Shown here piece by piece: positions 7,523 through 17,483 of a DNA stretch of 64,000 bases. The translations under genes and the position numbers were made by a program. Within the stretch, counting starts at the first letter, position 1. The number at the start of each line of letters is the position of its first letter. Under the pieces are notes generated by a model. That model made no database searches. It worked only from the letters and a program-made list of their open reading frames with translations, and had not been told where the DNA came from. This DNA is from Chryseobacterium indoltheticum (GTDB lineage Bacteria > Bacteroidota > Bacteroidia > Flavobacteriales > Weeksellaceae), in the NCBI RefSeq assembly GCF_003815915.1, contig NZ_CP033929.1:3844001-3908000 (forward strand). Reading direction: 5' to 3'.

Positions 7523-9157
7523 ATGCTATTAATCCTATTCTCCGCAATTTTTCTAATCACAACTTTAATGGGCTGGGGTAAACTGGCTGAAATTATAGTT
7601 GGGAAAAATCTATCCGGAATCTCAGGGAAAACCTTAACCGGGATCTTCTCGATCGGCTTAATTTTCACGGTCTTATCATTTTTTGTTCCGCTGAATTTAT
7701 ACGTTGAAATGCCTGCAATTCTAATCGGGATTTTTTACTTTTTTAAAGACAAACTTTATACAAATTGTTTTAAAATTTCAAAAAGAGATTCCATCGTTTT
7801 GGGTGTTTTAGTAATATTGATCTTGTTTTCAGGCTCTTTTTATCCTTTTATTGCAGACCATTTCGGATATTATGTTCCTACAATAAAATGGCTCACAGAA
7901 TATGGCTTGGTTAAAGGTATTTCAAATCTCGATCTGGTACTGGGACAGATGTCGGTTTGGCATATTATACAGGCAGGGTTCAGTAATTTTGCAGATCCTT
8001 TTCTTAAGCTTAATGCCGTTTTATTGATTATATACGGAATGTATATTGTCGAGAATAAAAGCTGGGTTCAAATTATTTTCATTCCCATTTTACTTGTTTT
8101 TTCACAATCGCCAAGCCCGGATCTTCCCGCAATTGTATTTTCTCTGATTATTTTAAATGAAATTTTATCCGGAAACAAAAACCTTTCTTTTTTATTCGCA
8201 TTTTCTGTTTTTACTTTCTCAATTAAACCAACCGTGATCTGGTTGCCGCTTTTCGTACTGCTCTATTCTATTTTCATTTCTAAATTTCAGTATAAAAAAC
8301 TTATCTTCGGATCATTGGTTTTTCTTCTATTTATCATAAAAAATATTTGGACATTTGGGTATCCTGTTTTTCCTTTTACGATATTTGATTTAGGAATTTC
8401 CTGGAAACCCAATCCGGAACTTTTAAAAGCATCATCACAATTTGCCAAAGTAAAAACTTTTGATGAGCAGTATTCTTATGCCGAAATTTTAAAATTCTCA
8501 TGGCTTGATTATATTAAAAACTGGCTTTTTCTGGACGGAATCAAATCAGTTATCAACATTTCTTTCGTTACAAGTTTAATAGGATTCACTGTGTTTTCTA
8601 TTATTAAAAGAAAAAAAATCATCAGTTTAATTTGTATTTCAATATTGATTAAAAGCATTTTGGTATTACTTTTTTCTGCACAATACCGTTTCTTCATCGA
8701 TGTATTTTTCGTTATGTTTTTCGTAGTCTTTTTCGAAAGTTTAAATAAGAAATATGCGCTTTTAATTGGTTCGGGTTTAGCTATAATTTTTGTAAGTCTT
8801 TTTTCCTATCCAAAAATCGTTCAGCACTTCATCCCAAGTTTTAGATTGGGTAGAAACTTAACTCAATTCGAAGTAAAACAGGTTTTAAAGCCTTCTTACT
8901 ATATCTATAATCAATACAATTCTTTTAAAATTGGTGATCTTAAATTTAACGTTTCAAAAAGATATCCTTTCAGTTTTGACACTCCTATTCCTGCAATCTC
9001 CGAAAGCTATATTATTGATTATCAAAAAGAAATGTTTTTCCCACAACTCATTGATAAAAAGAACCTGAAAAAGGGTTTTATCTGGAAGAAGCTTAATATT
9101 AAAGAAAAAAAGGAAGTCGACAAAACAATCGAAATCATCAAAAAGAGTTATCAGTAA
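7523..9157 (+). CDS. Multi-spanning membrane protein, LIC_10190/DUF8201-like
   Basis: This 544-residue protein is very hydrophobic with roughly ten or more predicted membrane segments and a short soluble C-terminal tail of about 80 residues. The general layout (many helices, PSPDLPAIVFSLIILNE, then repeated helices) resembles large bacterial membrane proteins of the LIC_10190 type or polyprenyl-linked glycosyltransferases, but no catalytic motif is clear to me, so the family call is tentative. Start chosen at ATG 7523, because the preceding terminator occupies 7492-7522. Confidence 0.6.
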   Translation: MLLILFSAIFLITTLMGWGKLAEIIVGKNLSGISGKTLTGIFSIGLIFTVLSFFVPLNLYVEMPAILIGIFYFFKDKLYTNCFKISKRDSIVLGVLVILILFSGSFYPFIADHFGYYVPTIKWLTEYGLVKGISNLDLVLGQMSVWHIIQAGFSNFADPFLKLNAVLLIIYGMYIVENKSWVQIIFIPILLVFSQSPSPDLPAIVFSLIILNEILSGNKNLSFLFAFSVFTFSIKPTVIWLPLFVLLYSIFISKFQYKKLIFGSLVFLLFIIKNIWTFGYPVFPFTIFDLGISWKPNPELLKASSQFAKVKTFDEQYSYAEILKFSWLDYIKNWLFLDGIKSVINISFVTSLIGFTVFSIIKRKKIISLICISILIKSILVLLFSAQYRFFIDVFFVMFFVVFFESLNKKYALLIGSGLAIIFVSLFSYPKIVQHFIPSFRLGRNLTQFEVKQVLKPSYYIYNQYNSFKIGDLKFNVSKRYPFSFDTPIPAISESYIIDYQKEMFFPQLIDKKNLKKGFIWKKLNIKEKKEVDKTIEIIKKSYQ

Positions 9158-9208
9158 ACCAATTGCCAAAGGCTTTATTATCTGAATAAAAAACGGTAAT
9201 TTTGTAGT

Positions 9209-10279
9209 ATGTTCAATACTTTAGGTAATCTTCTCAGCCTTACCACATTTGGCGAGAGTCACGGCGCAGCTTACGGCGGAATCATCAATAATTTCCCGGC
9301 AGGTCTGGAAGTCGATTTCGAAAAAATTCAATATGAGCTGGATCGCAGAAAACCCGGTCAATCAGCAATCGTTACCCAACGAAAAGAAAGTGATACCGTA
9401 CAATTTCTTTCCGGAATTTTCGATGGTAAAACCACGGGAACTCCAATTGGCTTTTTGATCGAAAATGAAAATCAGAAATCAAAAGATTATGATCATATTG
9501 CGACTTCTTATCGCCCAAGTCATGCAGATTTCACGTACGATCAGAAATTCGGAATCAGAGATTATCGCGGCGGCGGAAAATCTTCTGCAAGAGAAACCAT
9601 CAATTGGGTGGTTGCCGGAGCTTTAGCAAAACAACTTTTAAAAGATATTGAAATTAACGCTTATGTTTCTTCCGTAGGTGAAATTTTCTGTGTAAAACCT
9701 TATCAGGATTTAGATTTTTCTAAAACTGAAAGCAATGAAGTACGTTGTCCCGATACCGAAACTGCCGAAAAAATGATTTCAAAAATTAAAGAGATCAAAA
9801 AAGAAGGCAACACCATTGGCGGTACGATTACCTGCGTCATCAAAAATGTTCCTGTGGGAATTGGTGAACCGGTTTTTTCTAAACTTCAGGCCGAACTGGC
9901 AAAAGCAATGCTTAACATCAATGCCTGCAAAGGTTTTGAATATGGAAGCGGATTTTGTGGTGCGAAAATGACCGGAAGTGAGCACAATGATGAATTTAAC
10001 ACCGATTTTTCTACTAAATCAAATCTTTCAGGTGGAATTCAGGGTGGAATTTCCAACGGAATGGATATCTATTTCCGTGTTGCTTTCAAACCTGTAGCAA
10101 CCATTTTGAGACCTCAAAATAGCGTTAATAAAGACGGAAATGCAGTAACGGTAGAAGGAAAAGGAAGACACGATCCTTGTGTGGTGCCGAGAGCGGTTCC
10201 CGTGGTGGAAAGTTTAGCCGCATTTGTTTTAGCTGATCTGTTTCTGATCAATAAAACACGAAATATTAATCATTTTTAA
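9209..10279 (+). CDS. aroC: chorismate synthase
   Basis: This 356-residue enzyme removes phosphate from EPSP to give chorismate, with reduced FMN as cofactor, the last step of the shikimate pathway. Signatures: [19 protein letters not shown] at the N terminus, the [29 protein letters not shown] segment around residues 103-131, and [16 protein letters not shown] near the C terminus. A TAATTTTG box lies only five bases before the ATG. Confidence 0.97.
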   Translation: MFNTLGNLLSLTTFGESHGAAYGGIINNFPAGLEVDFEKIQYELDRRKPGQSAIVTQRKESDTVQFLSGIFDGKTTGTPIGFLIENENQKSKDYDHIATSYRPSHADFTYDQKFGIRDYRGGGKSSARETINWVVAGALAKQLLKDIEINAYVSSVGEIFCVKPYQDLDFSKTESNEVRCPDTETAEKMISKIKEIKKEGNTIGGTITCVIKNVPVGIGEPVFSKLQAELAKAMLNINACKGFEYGSGFCGAKMTGSEHNDEFNTDFSTKSNLSGGIQGGISNGMDIYFRVAFKPVATILRPQNSVNKDGNAVTVEGKGRHDPCVVPRAVPVVESLAAFVLADLFLINKTRNINHF

Positions 10280-10296
10280 ATTTAATTTTAGTAATA

Positions 10297-10860
10297 ATGA
10301 AAAATTACTGGGACAAAGCCATATCATTTGAAGAATATCTTCAAAATGCCAACGAAAGACTTGAAAATCCTGCGACTCCGCACGATGCTGAATATAAGAT
10401 GTATTACGAGCTTGGGATCCAGAGAATGGATAGAACGCTGAAAAAATTTGTCATCGACGAAGAACAGATCAATGAGCTTACATCAAAAAATTTCAACGGG
10501 AAGATTTTAATTATATCTGAAGCCTGGTGCGGTGATGCCAGTGCGACGGTTCCTGCTTTGGCGAAGTTTTTTGAGGGTCATAATGAAGTGAAAATCTTCT
10601 TGAGAGACAGCGATAAAAGTTTAATTAATCAGTTTTTGACCAACGGAACAGAGTCTATTCCGAAAGTTATTATTTTAGATGAAAACTTTAATGTGAAAAA
10701 TTCTTGGGGACCACGTCCAAAATTCGGGCATGAATTATTATTAAAATTTAAAGCCGATCCTGAAGCCTATCCAAGAGAGAGTTTTTACAACGATCTTCAG
10801 GTATATTATTCCAGAAACAGAGGCAAAGATGCCATTCAGGAAATTTTAGAATTACTGTAA
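10297..10860 (+). CDS. Thioredoxin-fold protein with a single active-site cysteine
   Basis: This 187-residue cytoplasmic-looking protein (no signal peptide) carries the motif EAWCGDAS at about residues 75-82, the position of the thioredoxin CxxC, but only the first cysteine is kept (WCGD). Similar proteins are grouped with the Thioredoxin_9 family. Without the resolving cysteine a classic disulfide exchange is unlikely; a monothiol function is possible. It is followed 10 bases later by a TlpA-type protein with an intact CPPC. Confidence 0.75.
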   Translation: MKNYWDKAISFEEYLQNANERLENPATPHDAEYKMYYELGIQRMDRTLKKFVIDEEQINELTSKNFNGKILIISEAWCGDASATVPALAKFFEGHNEVKIFLRDSDKSLINQFLTNGTESIPKVIILDENFNVKNSWGPRPKFGHELLLKFKADPEAYPRESFYNDLQVYYSRNRGKDAIQEILELL

Positions 10861-10870
10861 ATATATATCT

Positions 10871-11410
10871 ATGAAAAAACTGACTACTTACGTTGTTATC
10901 CTCGTAGTTTTAGGCGTTATTTTTTTTGTTCCCGGAATACGTAATTTTCTAAAAGATCAATTTTTCCCAATTGCTACGATAGAAAATGCGGTACACATCA
11001 GTGATGAAGATTACGATGTCGACTTGCAGGGCATCAACGTACCGAGTACCAATCTGAAAAACTTTAAGAACAAACCTGTTTTTCTGAATTTTTGGGGAAC
11101 ATGGTGTCCTCCGTGCAGAAAAGAGTGGCCGTCAATACAAAGATTGTACGATAGAAGAAAAGAAAATATAGATTTTGTTTTGATCGCAATGAAAGATGAA
11201 GAAGCTACCGTAAGAAAATTTCTAAAAGAAAATAATTACACTGTTCCGGTGTATATCGCACAAAGCCCGATCTCTGAAAAGATACTTCCAAAAGCTTTTC
11301 CTACGACCTTTCTTCTTGATAAGAGCGGAAGAATTTTGATTAAAGAAGATGCTGCAACTGACTGGGATGCAGAATCTATTCATCAGTTTATAGATAATAT
11401 TGTTAAATAA
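10871..11410 (+). CDS. TlpA-family thiol:disulfide oxidoreductase
   Basis: This 179-residue protein has an N-terminal membrane anchor or signal (VVILVVLGVIFFVPGI) and a thioredoxin-like domain with FWGTWCPPCRKEWPS at about residues 73-87 and the cis-proline loop AFPTTFLLDKSG. Such proteins reduce disulfides in periplasmic proteins, for example during cytochrome c maturation. It forms a pair with the single-cysteine thioredoxin-fold gene just upstream. Confidence 0.85.
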   Translation: MKKLTTYVVILVVLGVIFFVPGIRNFLKDQFFPIATIENAVHISDEDYDVDLQGINVPSTNLKNFKNKPVFLNFWGTWCPPCRKEWPSIQRLYDRRKENIDFVLIAMKDEEATVRKFLKENNYTVPVYIAQSPISEKILPKAFPTTFLLDKSGRILIKEDAATDWDAESIHQFIDNIVK

Positions 11411-11491
11411 CTTTAACTAAAATTTTGATTAAGTTGGTACAAATTTTGCGAATTTCAAAGAGTTGAAAATTATTTTAAAAGCAAACACAAA

Positions 11492-11833
11492 ATGAAATAT
11501 TCAAAACTCAGTCTTGCCAAAGAGGCAATTGCCCACAAAGGCTTCGTAAAAAAAATACCCGATATTTTCAGAATGATGAATATGTGGAGAAAAGGGATGT
11601 ATCCGGTAAAAGCAATCGATCTTATTTTACCGTTGGTTGGTCTTCTTTATGTAATTTCTCCTATAGATATCATTCCAGATTTTATTATTGTAGCAGGAGT
11701 TTTAGATGACTTGGCAGTTTTATCTTTAGCTATTCCTAAGCTAATCAGGGAAGTGGATAAGTTTTTACTTTGGGAAGCCGAACAAAAGTACAGTACAAAC
11801 GGTGGGAAAATCATTGATGCAGAAATCGTTTAA
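11492..11833 (+). CDS. YkvA-like DUF1232 membrane protein
   Basis: This 113-residue protein contains the DUF1232 core (LVGLLYVISPIDIIPDF, then GVLDDLAVLSLAI). The family is widespread and of unknown function; it is predicted to associate with membranes through one or two short hydrophobic hairpins. It is followed by a terminator at 11846-11870. Confidence 0.85.
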   Translation: MKYSKLSLAKEAIAHKGFVKKIPDIFRMMNMWRKGMYPVKAIDLILPLVGLLYVISPIDIIPDFIIVAGVLDDLAVLSLAIPKLIREVDKFLLWEAEQKYSTNGGKIIDAEIV

Positions 11834-11845
11834 ATAATTTAACTA

Positions 11846-11870
11846 AACATCCTTTCGGGGATGTTTTTTT
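11846..11870 (+). terminator. Terminator after the DUF1232 gene
   Basis: AACATCC / GGATGTT stem with TTTCG-type loop, followed by T7. From here to the promoter at 12082 (about 210 bases) I see no gene. Confidence 0.8.
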
Positions 11871-12081
11871 AATACGCACTTCTTAATCAAGATGATTTTT
11901 AAACATTAAGGAAATTAAATTTTTAAGAATTAACTCAATTAAGACTTTTTTATGTTTTACTAAAGTAAATCATTAAGCAACATCCCTAAATCATTTATTG
12001 ATTCTTAACAATTCTTCAACTGTTAATGCTCTTAATGGTAAATTTTAAAATCTCTTTTATAGCAAAATTCATAATTCACAA

Positions 12082-12110
12082 TTGACTTTAACATCAAATC
12101 CTTAAATTTG
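12082..12110 (+). promoter_or_regulatory. Promoter of the UMP synthase gene
   Basis: TTG at 12082-12084 and TAAATTTG at 12103-12110 fit the Bacteroidetes promoter pattern; the ATG lies 20 bases downstream. Confidence 0.6.
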
Positions 12111-12130
12111 CACTATCTAATAAAAAATTA

Positions 12131-13489
12131 ATGGAAAGTAAGAAAGAATTCTTTTTGGAGTGTTACAAACTGGGCATCATCAAATTCGGAAGATTTACAT
12201 TAAAAAGCGGTATCGAAAGCCCGTTTTATGTAGACCTAAGACCTTTGGCATCAGATCCTAAAATTTTAAAAAACCTAGCCAATTATTTACTGGAAATGCT
12301 TCCTTTAGATAATTTTGATCTGATTTGCGGAGTTCCTTACGCAGCACTTCCTATGGCAACTGCAATGTCACTGGAAAGCTACATCCCATTAATTATAAAA
12401 AGAAAAGAAGCAAAAGAGTACGGAACAAAAAAAATGATCGAAGGAATTTACCAGAAAGGGCAAAACTGCCTGTTGGTAGAAGATGTCATCACTTCCGGGA
12501 AATCTTTGATCGAGACCATTGCTGAAGTAGAACAGGAAGATCTTAAAGTAGCCGACATCGTTGTGGTTTTAGACAGAGAGCAAGGCGGAAAACAGCTTTT
12601 GGAAAGCAAAGGTTTCAGAGTTCATACTTTATTTAATATTTCTGAAGTTTGTACTATTCTTCAGGAAAACGGTGAATTGAGCGATGACGAAGTAAAAAGA
12701 ATTCAGGATTTTTTGCAGGGAAATCATATTCAGTTTGAAGAAAAGAAAAGACTTTCTTACCAGGAAAAATTTGAAAATGCCCAGCATTCTGTTTCAAAAA
12801 AGTTATTAGAAACCGCATTAGCCAAAGAATCAAACCTGATTGCGTCGGCTGATGTCACAACTACCCAAGAGCTATTGGAACTGGCTGAAAAAGTGGGACC
12901 AAATATTATTGCTTTAAAAACACATATCGATATTATTTCAGATTTCGATTATCAAAATACGATCGTTCCTTTGAAAGAATTGGCTACAAAGCACAACTTC
13001 TTACTGATGGAAGACAGAAAATTTGCCGACATCGGAAATACACAGGAACTACAGTTCACAAGCGGAGTTTTCAAAATTACAGACTGGGCAGATTTTGTAA
13101 CTTCACAGGTTATTGGAGGTTTCGAATCTTTAGACTGCTTCAAAAATGTAGGTGTTGTTGCCATTATCGGAATGTCTTCAAAAGGTACTTTAACGACAAA
13201 CAGCTACAGAGAAGAGGCTTTAAAAATAGCTTTATCTCATCCCAACGTAATTGGCGGAGTTTCTCAAAATGCACTTCCTGAAGAAATTTTATTATTTACT
13301 CCAGGAGTTAATTTAGCAGATTCAGGTGACGGAAAAGGTCAGCAGTACAATACTCCGGATCATGTTTTCAAAACACTTCACACCGATTTTATCATCGTAG
13401 GAAGAGGAATTTACAAATCTGAAGATCCCGCAGAAGCTGCTCTTACATATAAAAACGAAGGTTGGAACGCCTATTTAGCTTCATTATAA
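12131..13489 (+). CDS. pyrEF: Bifunctional UMP synthase: orotate phosphoribosyltransferase / OMP decarboxylase fusion
   Basis: The 452-residue protein joins two consecutive enzymes of pyrimidine synthesis. The N-terminal half (about 1-200) is orotate phosphoribosyltransferase with FTLKSGIESPFYVDLR and the PRPP loop LLVEDVITSGKSLIET near residues 116-131. The C-terminal half (about 215-450) is OMP decarboxylase with the catalytic core MEDRKFADIGNTQELQ near residues 293-308 and the phosphate-binding GRGIYKSEDP. The order OPRT-OMPDC is that of the eukaryotic UMP synthase. No junction frameshift is visible. It has its own promoter and a terminator at 13505. Confidence 0.94.
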   Translation: MESKKEFFLECYKLGIIKFGRFTLKSGIESPFYVDLRPLASDPKILKNLANYLLEMLPLDNFDLICGVPYAALPMATAMSLESYIPLIIKRKEAKEYGTKKMIEGIYQKGQNCLLVEDVITSGKSLIETIAEVEQEDLKVADIVVVLDREQGGKQLLESKGFRVHTLFNISEVCTILQENGELSDDEVKRIQDFLQGNHIQFEEKKRLSYQEKFENAQHSVSKKLLETALAKESNLIASADVTTTQELLELAEKVGPNIIALKTHIDIISDFDYQNTIVPLKELATKHNFLLMEDRKFADIGNTQELQFTSGVFKITDWADFVTSQVIGGFESLDCFKNVGVVAIIGMSSKGTLTTNSYREEALKIALSHPNVIGGVSQNALPEEILLFTPGVNLADSGDGKGQQYNTPDHVFKTLHTDFIIVGRGIYKSEDPAEAALTYKNEGWNAYLASL

Positions 13490-13504
13490 AATAAATAAAT
13501 CACT

Positions 13505-13540
13505 ATTTGCTCTCATGTACTTGGGAGCAAATTTTATTTT
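13505..13540 (+). terminator. Terminator after the UMP synthase gene
   Basis: ATTTGCTC and GAGCAAAT arms around a 12-base interior, followed by TTTTATTTT. Confidence 0.7.
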
Positions 13541-13638
13541 ATGGAGCACATAGAATACTTCTTATTTTTAATAAATGTTAACTAAAAATCATAAGAATTG
13601 TATCTAAAATACGTTATATTTGAAGCTTTATTGAGATA

Positions 13639-16458
13639 TTGAAAAAGTTTAGCATTGGCCTTTTTTTGATTTGGGGAGTTGTACAGGTTTCTGCACAAAA
13701 GGATAGTATTTACATTCATGCAAAATTATCGAAGGACAGAAAAACGCTTGAAATCAATCAGGATATTGTCTATCATAATCATTCTGATAAAGCTCTGAAC
13801 AACATTAAACTTCTCAACTGGATCGCTGCATACAACAAAAGAGGAACTTCTCTAGTGTACAGAAAACTGGAAGACCGCAACAACAGTCTTCATTTTGCAA
13901 AACAGAAAGAGCTAGGAAAAGTTTTAGAACTCAACATTAAAACTACAGAAAACCAACCTGTTGTAGTCTCCAATACTTCCGAAGAAAATTTATTTCTTAA
14001 TTTAAATGAAGCGTTACCAACAGGAAAAAGCATTAAGTTTCAACTGCAATATAAACTGCAGCTTCCTGACAAAAAATTTACCGGTTACGGCACTTCCGAG
14101 CAGGATATTGCACTAAAATATTTCTTTATTGTTCCCGATCATTTTGATCCGGAGAATATTTCCGGAAGAGATTATCACGATATTGAAGAATCTGTAAACT
14201 TCAACACGTATTGGTCGGTTGATTTTGATACTCCTACAAATTCTTTTATCCAAAGTAATCTTCAGCAGATACAGCCTAATTCGTTTAAAGGATATTTAGA
14301 TTCGGATCCCGAATTTATTATTTCAAAGAATAATTTTCCAACGATAAAAGTAAATACAGATGATATTAAGACCGAAATAAAATTTGGATACAATATCAGC
14401 AAACAGGACATTCAGAATCTTGAGTTTTACCTTCCGTTGCAATTGAGATTCATTAAAGATAAAATCGGTTTTGTACCTGAACAGCTTTTTATTTCGGAGA
14501 AATTCAGAGCAAAAGAAGATTTTTTCGGAAATAATGATATTAAATTCTGGAAATTTAGGTTTAAATTATTTTCGGATGCTGAAAATATCGATTTGGACTA
14601 CTTTGGAATCATCTCAAAGAAAATTCTTGATGAAAGCATCATAACCGATAAACAAGAAAATCATTGGTTCAAAAATGGTTTAAAATCATATCTTGAAATT
14701 CAGTATCTCAAAAAATTCTATGGAGACGCAAAACTCCTTGGAAATCTTCCTGAGACCAGTTTGTTAGGAATTAAACCTTTAAAATTATTCCATGCTTCAA
14801 GGGTAAAATTATTAGATCGTTACGGTTTGGCTTACCAATATATCATGTCTCAGAATCTCGATCAGAAAATCGATGAGCCTTTTTCTGTCTTGAGTAACTT
14901 TAACGACATGGCGATTAGCAGTTTTGAAACGGGAAGTCTTTTCAGTTATTCTGCCGATAAAATGGGTGAAGAAAAATTTAACAGCTTATTAAAAAACTAC
15001 ATCGCTGAAAATACGGATAAACAAGCTTACCCGGAAGATTTTTTAGATCAACTTGCAAAAGAAGAACCTTCAACGTCATATCTGAAAGGATTTTTAAAGC
15101 AGAAAAACAGAGTCAATTTTAAACTGAAGAATTTCAGAGTAAATAATGATTTGCTTGATATTAAAATTGCAAAAAATACAGATGAAGCGATCCCTGTAAA
15201 GCTGGAAACCCAAACCAGAAGCGGCGACAGAACTTCTTACTGGATAGAAACCGAAGAGAATGAAAAACTGAAAACGGTAAGTCTTCCGTCACAAGATATT
15301 TATAAAATCACTTTAAATAACGATTATATATTTCCGGAAGCGAATTACAGAGATAACTTTCTTTATACAAAAGGATTATTTTCGAATGCAAAAAAAGTTA
15401 AATTTAAACTCATAAAAGATATTCCGAATCCTGAGTTTAATGAAATATACCTGAATCCAAGAATACGTTTCACCAATACTTACGATAAATTTTTGATCGG
15501 TGTGAATTTTAAAAACCAATCACTTTTTGATCAGAAATTTCTGTATTCATTAACTCCGTCATTCAGTACAGGAACAGGAAAAATGACAGGCTCGGGATCA
15601 GTTTCCTACTCTTTTCTGCCTGCAGAAAGTGTGATTCAGAGATTGACTTTTGGGGTTTCGGGATCCTATTTCCATTACGATTATGATCTGGCTTATCAGA
15701 AAAATTCACTGTACTCGAATATTAATTTCCGAAAAAATCCGAGAAGTACGGTAAGCCGTGGTTTAGGAATTTCTTACACTTATTTTGAACGTGATCTTAA
15801 CGCTAAAATGATTGCCAACCGTGATTACGACAAGTATAATCTTTGGACAGTTGGGTATGGCTACACCGATAATCAGATGATTCACGAGAAAAGCTTCAGT
15901 CTGAGTACTCAGGGAATGGAAGATTACAACAAAATTACTGCGGAAGGTTTTTACAGATGGGAATTTGCACCAAGACAGAAGCTTAGCTTAAGGCTTTTTG
16001 CCGGATATTTTGTCAGAAACGAAACCCGGAACAATACGTTTAATTATGGAATTTCAAGGGTTTCAGATTATTCTTTTTCATACAATCTTTTAGGACAAAG
16101 TGCATCAAGTGGAATTTTATCCCAACAGTTTATTTTAGCTGATGGTGGTTTTAAATCTTTCATTCCGGGAACCGTTAATCAATGGATTACTTCTTTCAAT
16201 GTAGACTCCAGCGTTTGGAAAATTTTCCATGTATATGCAGATGCCGGTGTATATAAAAACAAAAATAACCCAACACAGTTTATCTGGGACAGCGGTTTGA
16301 AAGTCCGTTTAATCCCTGATTTTCTTGAAATCTACCTTCCGGTGCAGTCTTCTTTAGGTTTTGAGCCCGGCTTTAAAGACTATGGAAAAAGAATACGATA
16401 TACTTTGGTTCTGAATCTGAGTACGATCATTAATGCAGCGAGGAGAGGCTGGTATTAA
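13639..16458 (+). CDS. Peptidase-M1-like outer-membrane protein lacking the zinc site
   Basis: This 939-residue protein has a signal peptide (KKFSIGLFLIWGVVQVSAQ). The first roughly 450 residues follow the aminopeptidase-M1 layout (N-terminal beta domain, then an alpha-helical part with WFKNGLKSYLEIQYLKKFYG near residue 343, the counterpart of the W-NEG-A-Y-E segment of M1 enzymes). The zinc-binding HExxH is absent and the glutamate of NEG is replaced by asparagine, so peptidase activity is unlikely. From about residue 600 the sequence alternates short aromatic strands and ends in a Trp-Tyr, as expected of an outer-membrane beta-barrel. The start codon is TTG at 13639, supported by the signal peptide. 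A terminator follows at 16464. Confidence 0.65.
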   Translation: MKKFSIGLFLIWGVVQVSAQKDSIYIHAKLSKDRKTLEINQDIVYHNHSDKALNNIKLLNWIAAYNKRGTSLVYRKLEDRNNSLHFAKQKELGKVLELNIKTTENQPVVVSNTSEENLFLNLNEALPTGKSIKFQLQYKLQLPDKKFTGYGTSEQDIALKYFFIVPDHFDPENISGRDYHDIEESVNFNTYWSVDFDTPTNSFIQSNLQQIQPNSFKGYLDSDPEFIISKNNFPTIKVNTDDIKTEIKFGYNISKQDIQNLEFYLPLQLRFIKDKIGFVPEQLFISEKFRAKEDFFGNNDIKFWKFRFKLFSDAENIDLDYFGIISKKILDESIITDKQENHWFKNGLKSYLEIQYLKKFYGDAKLLGNLPETSLLGIKPLKLFHASRVKLLDRYGLAYQYIMSQNLDQKIDEPFSVLSNFNDMAISSFETGSLFSYSADKMGEEKFNSLLKNYIAENTDKQAYPEDFLDQLAKEEPSTSYLKGFLKQKNRVNFKLKNFRVNNDLLDIKIAKNTDEAIPVKLETQTRSGDRTSYWIETEENEKLKTVSLPSQDIYKITLNNDYIFPEANYRDNFLYTKGLFSNAKKVKFKLIKDIPNPEFNEIYLNPRIRFTNTYDKFLIGVNFKNQSLFDQKFLYSLTPSFSTGTGKMTGSGSVSYSFLPAESVIQRLTFGVSGSYFHYDYDLAYQKNSLYSNINFRKNPRSTVSRGLGISYTYFERDLNAKMIANRDYDKYNLWTVGYGYTDNQMIHEKSFSLSTQGMEDYNKITAEGFYRWEFAPRQKLSLRLFAGYFVRNETRNNTFNYGISRVSDYSFSYNLLGQSASSGILSQQFILADGGFKSFIPGTVNQWITSFNVDSSVWKIFHVYADAGVYKNKNNPTQFIWDSGLKVRLIPDFLEIYLPVQSSLGFEPGFKDYGKRIRYTLVLNLSTIINAARRGWY

Positions 16459-16463
16459 AATAA

Positions 16464-16490
16464 AAAAGAGTTGTCTGACGACAACTCCTT
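16464..16490. terminator. Bidirectional terminator between convergent envelope genes
   Basis: GAGTTGTC (16468-16475) pairs with GACAACTC (16480-16487), with an A run on the left. It serves the M1-like gene on one strand and the lamin-tail gene on the other. Confidence 0.7.
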
Positions 16491-16510
16491 AATATAAATT
16501 TAATCTATAA

Positions 16511-17374
16511 TTAATCTTTCAAAATCTTCTGAGAAACCGGTTGATTATTCACCAATCCTGTTACAATATAATTACCTTTTTGTAATTCAGCAACATTTAA
16601 AGAAGCTCCATCTTTTACAGAAGCTGTTTTTACCAACTGACCAGATAATGTATATACTTTTAGGTTTTTCACTTCTGCATCGAAAATAATTTCATCATTT
16701 TTAACCAGTGAATTTTTGATAAACCCTGCTTTTTTAGAGAGATTATTGATATCATTTACCGCTAAAGTTCCCGATGTTGATTGTGGCGTAGGTAAAGTCG
16801 CCGTAAAATCTACATTGTTATTATTGGTATCCCCAATCGTTCTGGAAATCGAATTTAAAATGGTTGGCGACGGAGCTGACCCCGCACCTTCAAACTGATT
16901 TGCCGAACCGTAGCCTACAAAGTCTAACACATTGGTAGAAGTTGGTGACGTAACCTGCGTTGCATTACTCGCTAAAGCGACTTTTCCAGAAGTAAGTGAA
17001 AGACCAATACCAACACCGACACCAGGTGAACCATCAAAATTCAAAAGAACAGTTACAATAAGGTTGGGGTTAAGTAAATTAACGAGTCCGCCTAAACCAT
17101 CAGAGCCTTGCTGAATTAAGTACGTCTGTCCCGGAGTCAACGTAATGTTAGGTATCGTGTTGTACTGAGTAAAAGCGCCACTGGAAGATGCATATTGAAT
17201 AGTTGCGCCATTGAGAGAAGCATTAGAAGAACCAATATTTTTCAATTCTATGAAATCATTTGTAATGGCTGCTCCTAAAAGCCCGCCACCTGTATAAATT
17301 TCATTAATAACAATCTGAGCATTAGAAAATGCTGTCATCGAAACAAGTCCGATAAAAGTAAATACTTTTTTCAT
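16511..17374 (-). CDS. Lamin-tail-domain protein secreted by T9SS
   Basis: This 287-residue protein has a signal peptide (MKKVFTFIGLVSMTAFSNAQ). Residues about 20-155 resemble a lamin-tail (LTD) domain (IVINEIYTGGGL, NDFIELKNIGSS, LDFVGYGSANQFEG). The last 70 residues (LKVYTLSGQLVKTASV, LNVAELQKGNYIVTG, SQKILKD) are a type A T9SS C-terminal sorting domain. The product should cross the outer membrane via the type IX system and be released or lipid-anchored. Its C-terminal domain closely matches that of the next gene on the same strand. Confidence 0.85.
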   Translation of the reverse strand: MKKVFTFIGLVSMTAFSNAQIVINEIYTGGGLLGAAITNDFIELKNIGSSNASLNGATIQYASSSGAFTQYNTIPNITLTPGQTYLIQQGSDGLGGLVNLLNPNLIVTVLLNFDGSPGVGVGIGLSLTSGKVALASNATQVTSPTSTNVLDFVGYGSANQFEGAGSAPSPTILNSISRTIGDTNNNNVDFTATLPTPQSTSGTLAVNDINNLSKKAGFIKNSLVKNDEIIFDAEVKNLKVYTLSGQLVKTASVKDGASLNVAELQKGNYIVTGLVNNQPVSQKILKD

Positions 17375-17483
17375 AATGTGATATTTTGGTTAATTCATAA
17401 TAATTTATACAAAATTAATACCATATTAATAATAATATACCACATATTTTAAATTTAATAAATATAAAAAAGTAAACAAGCAC

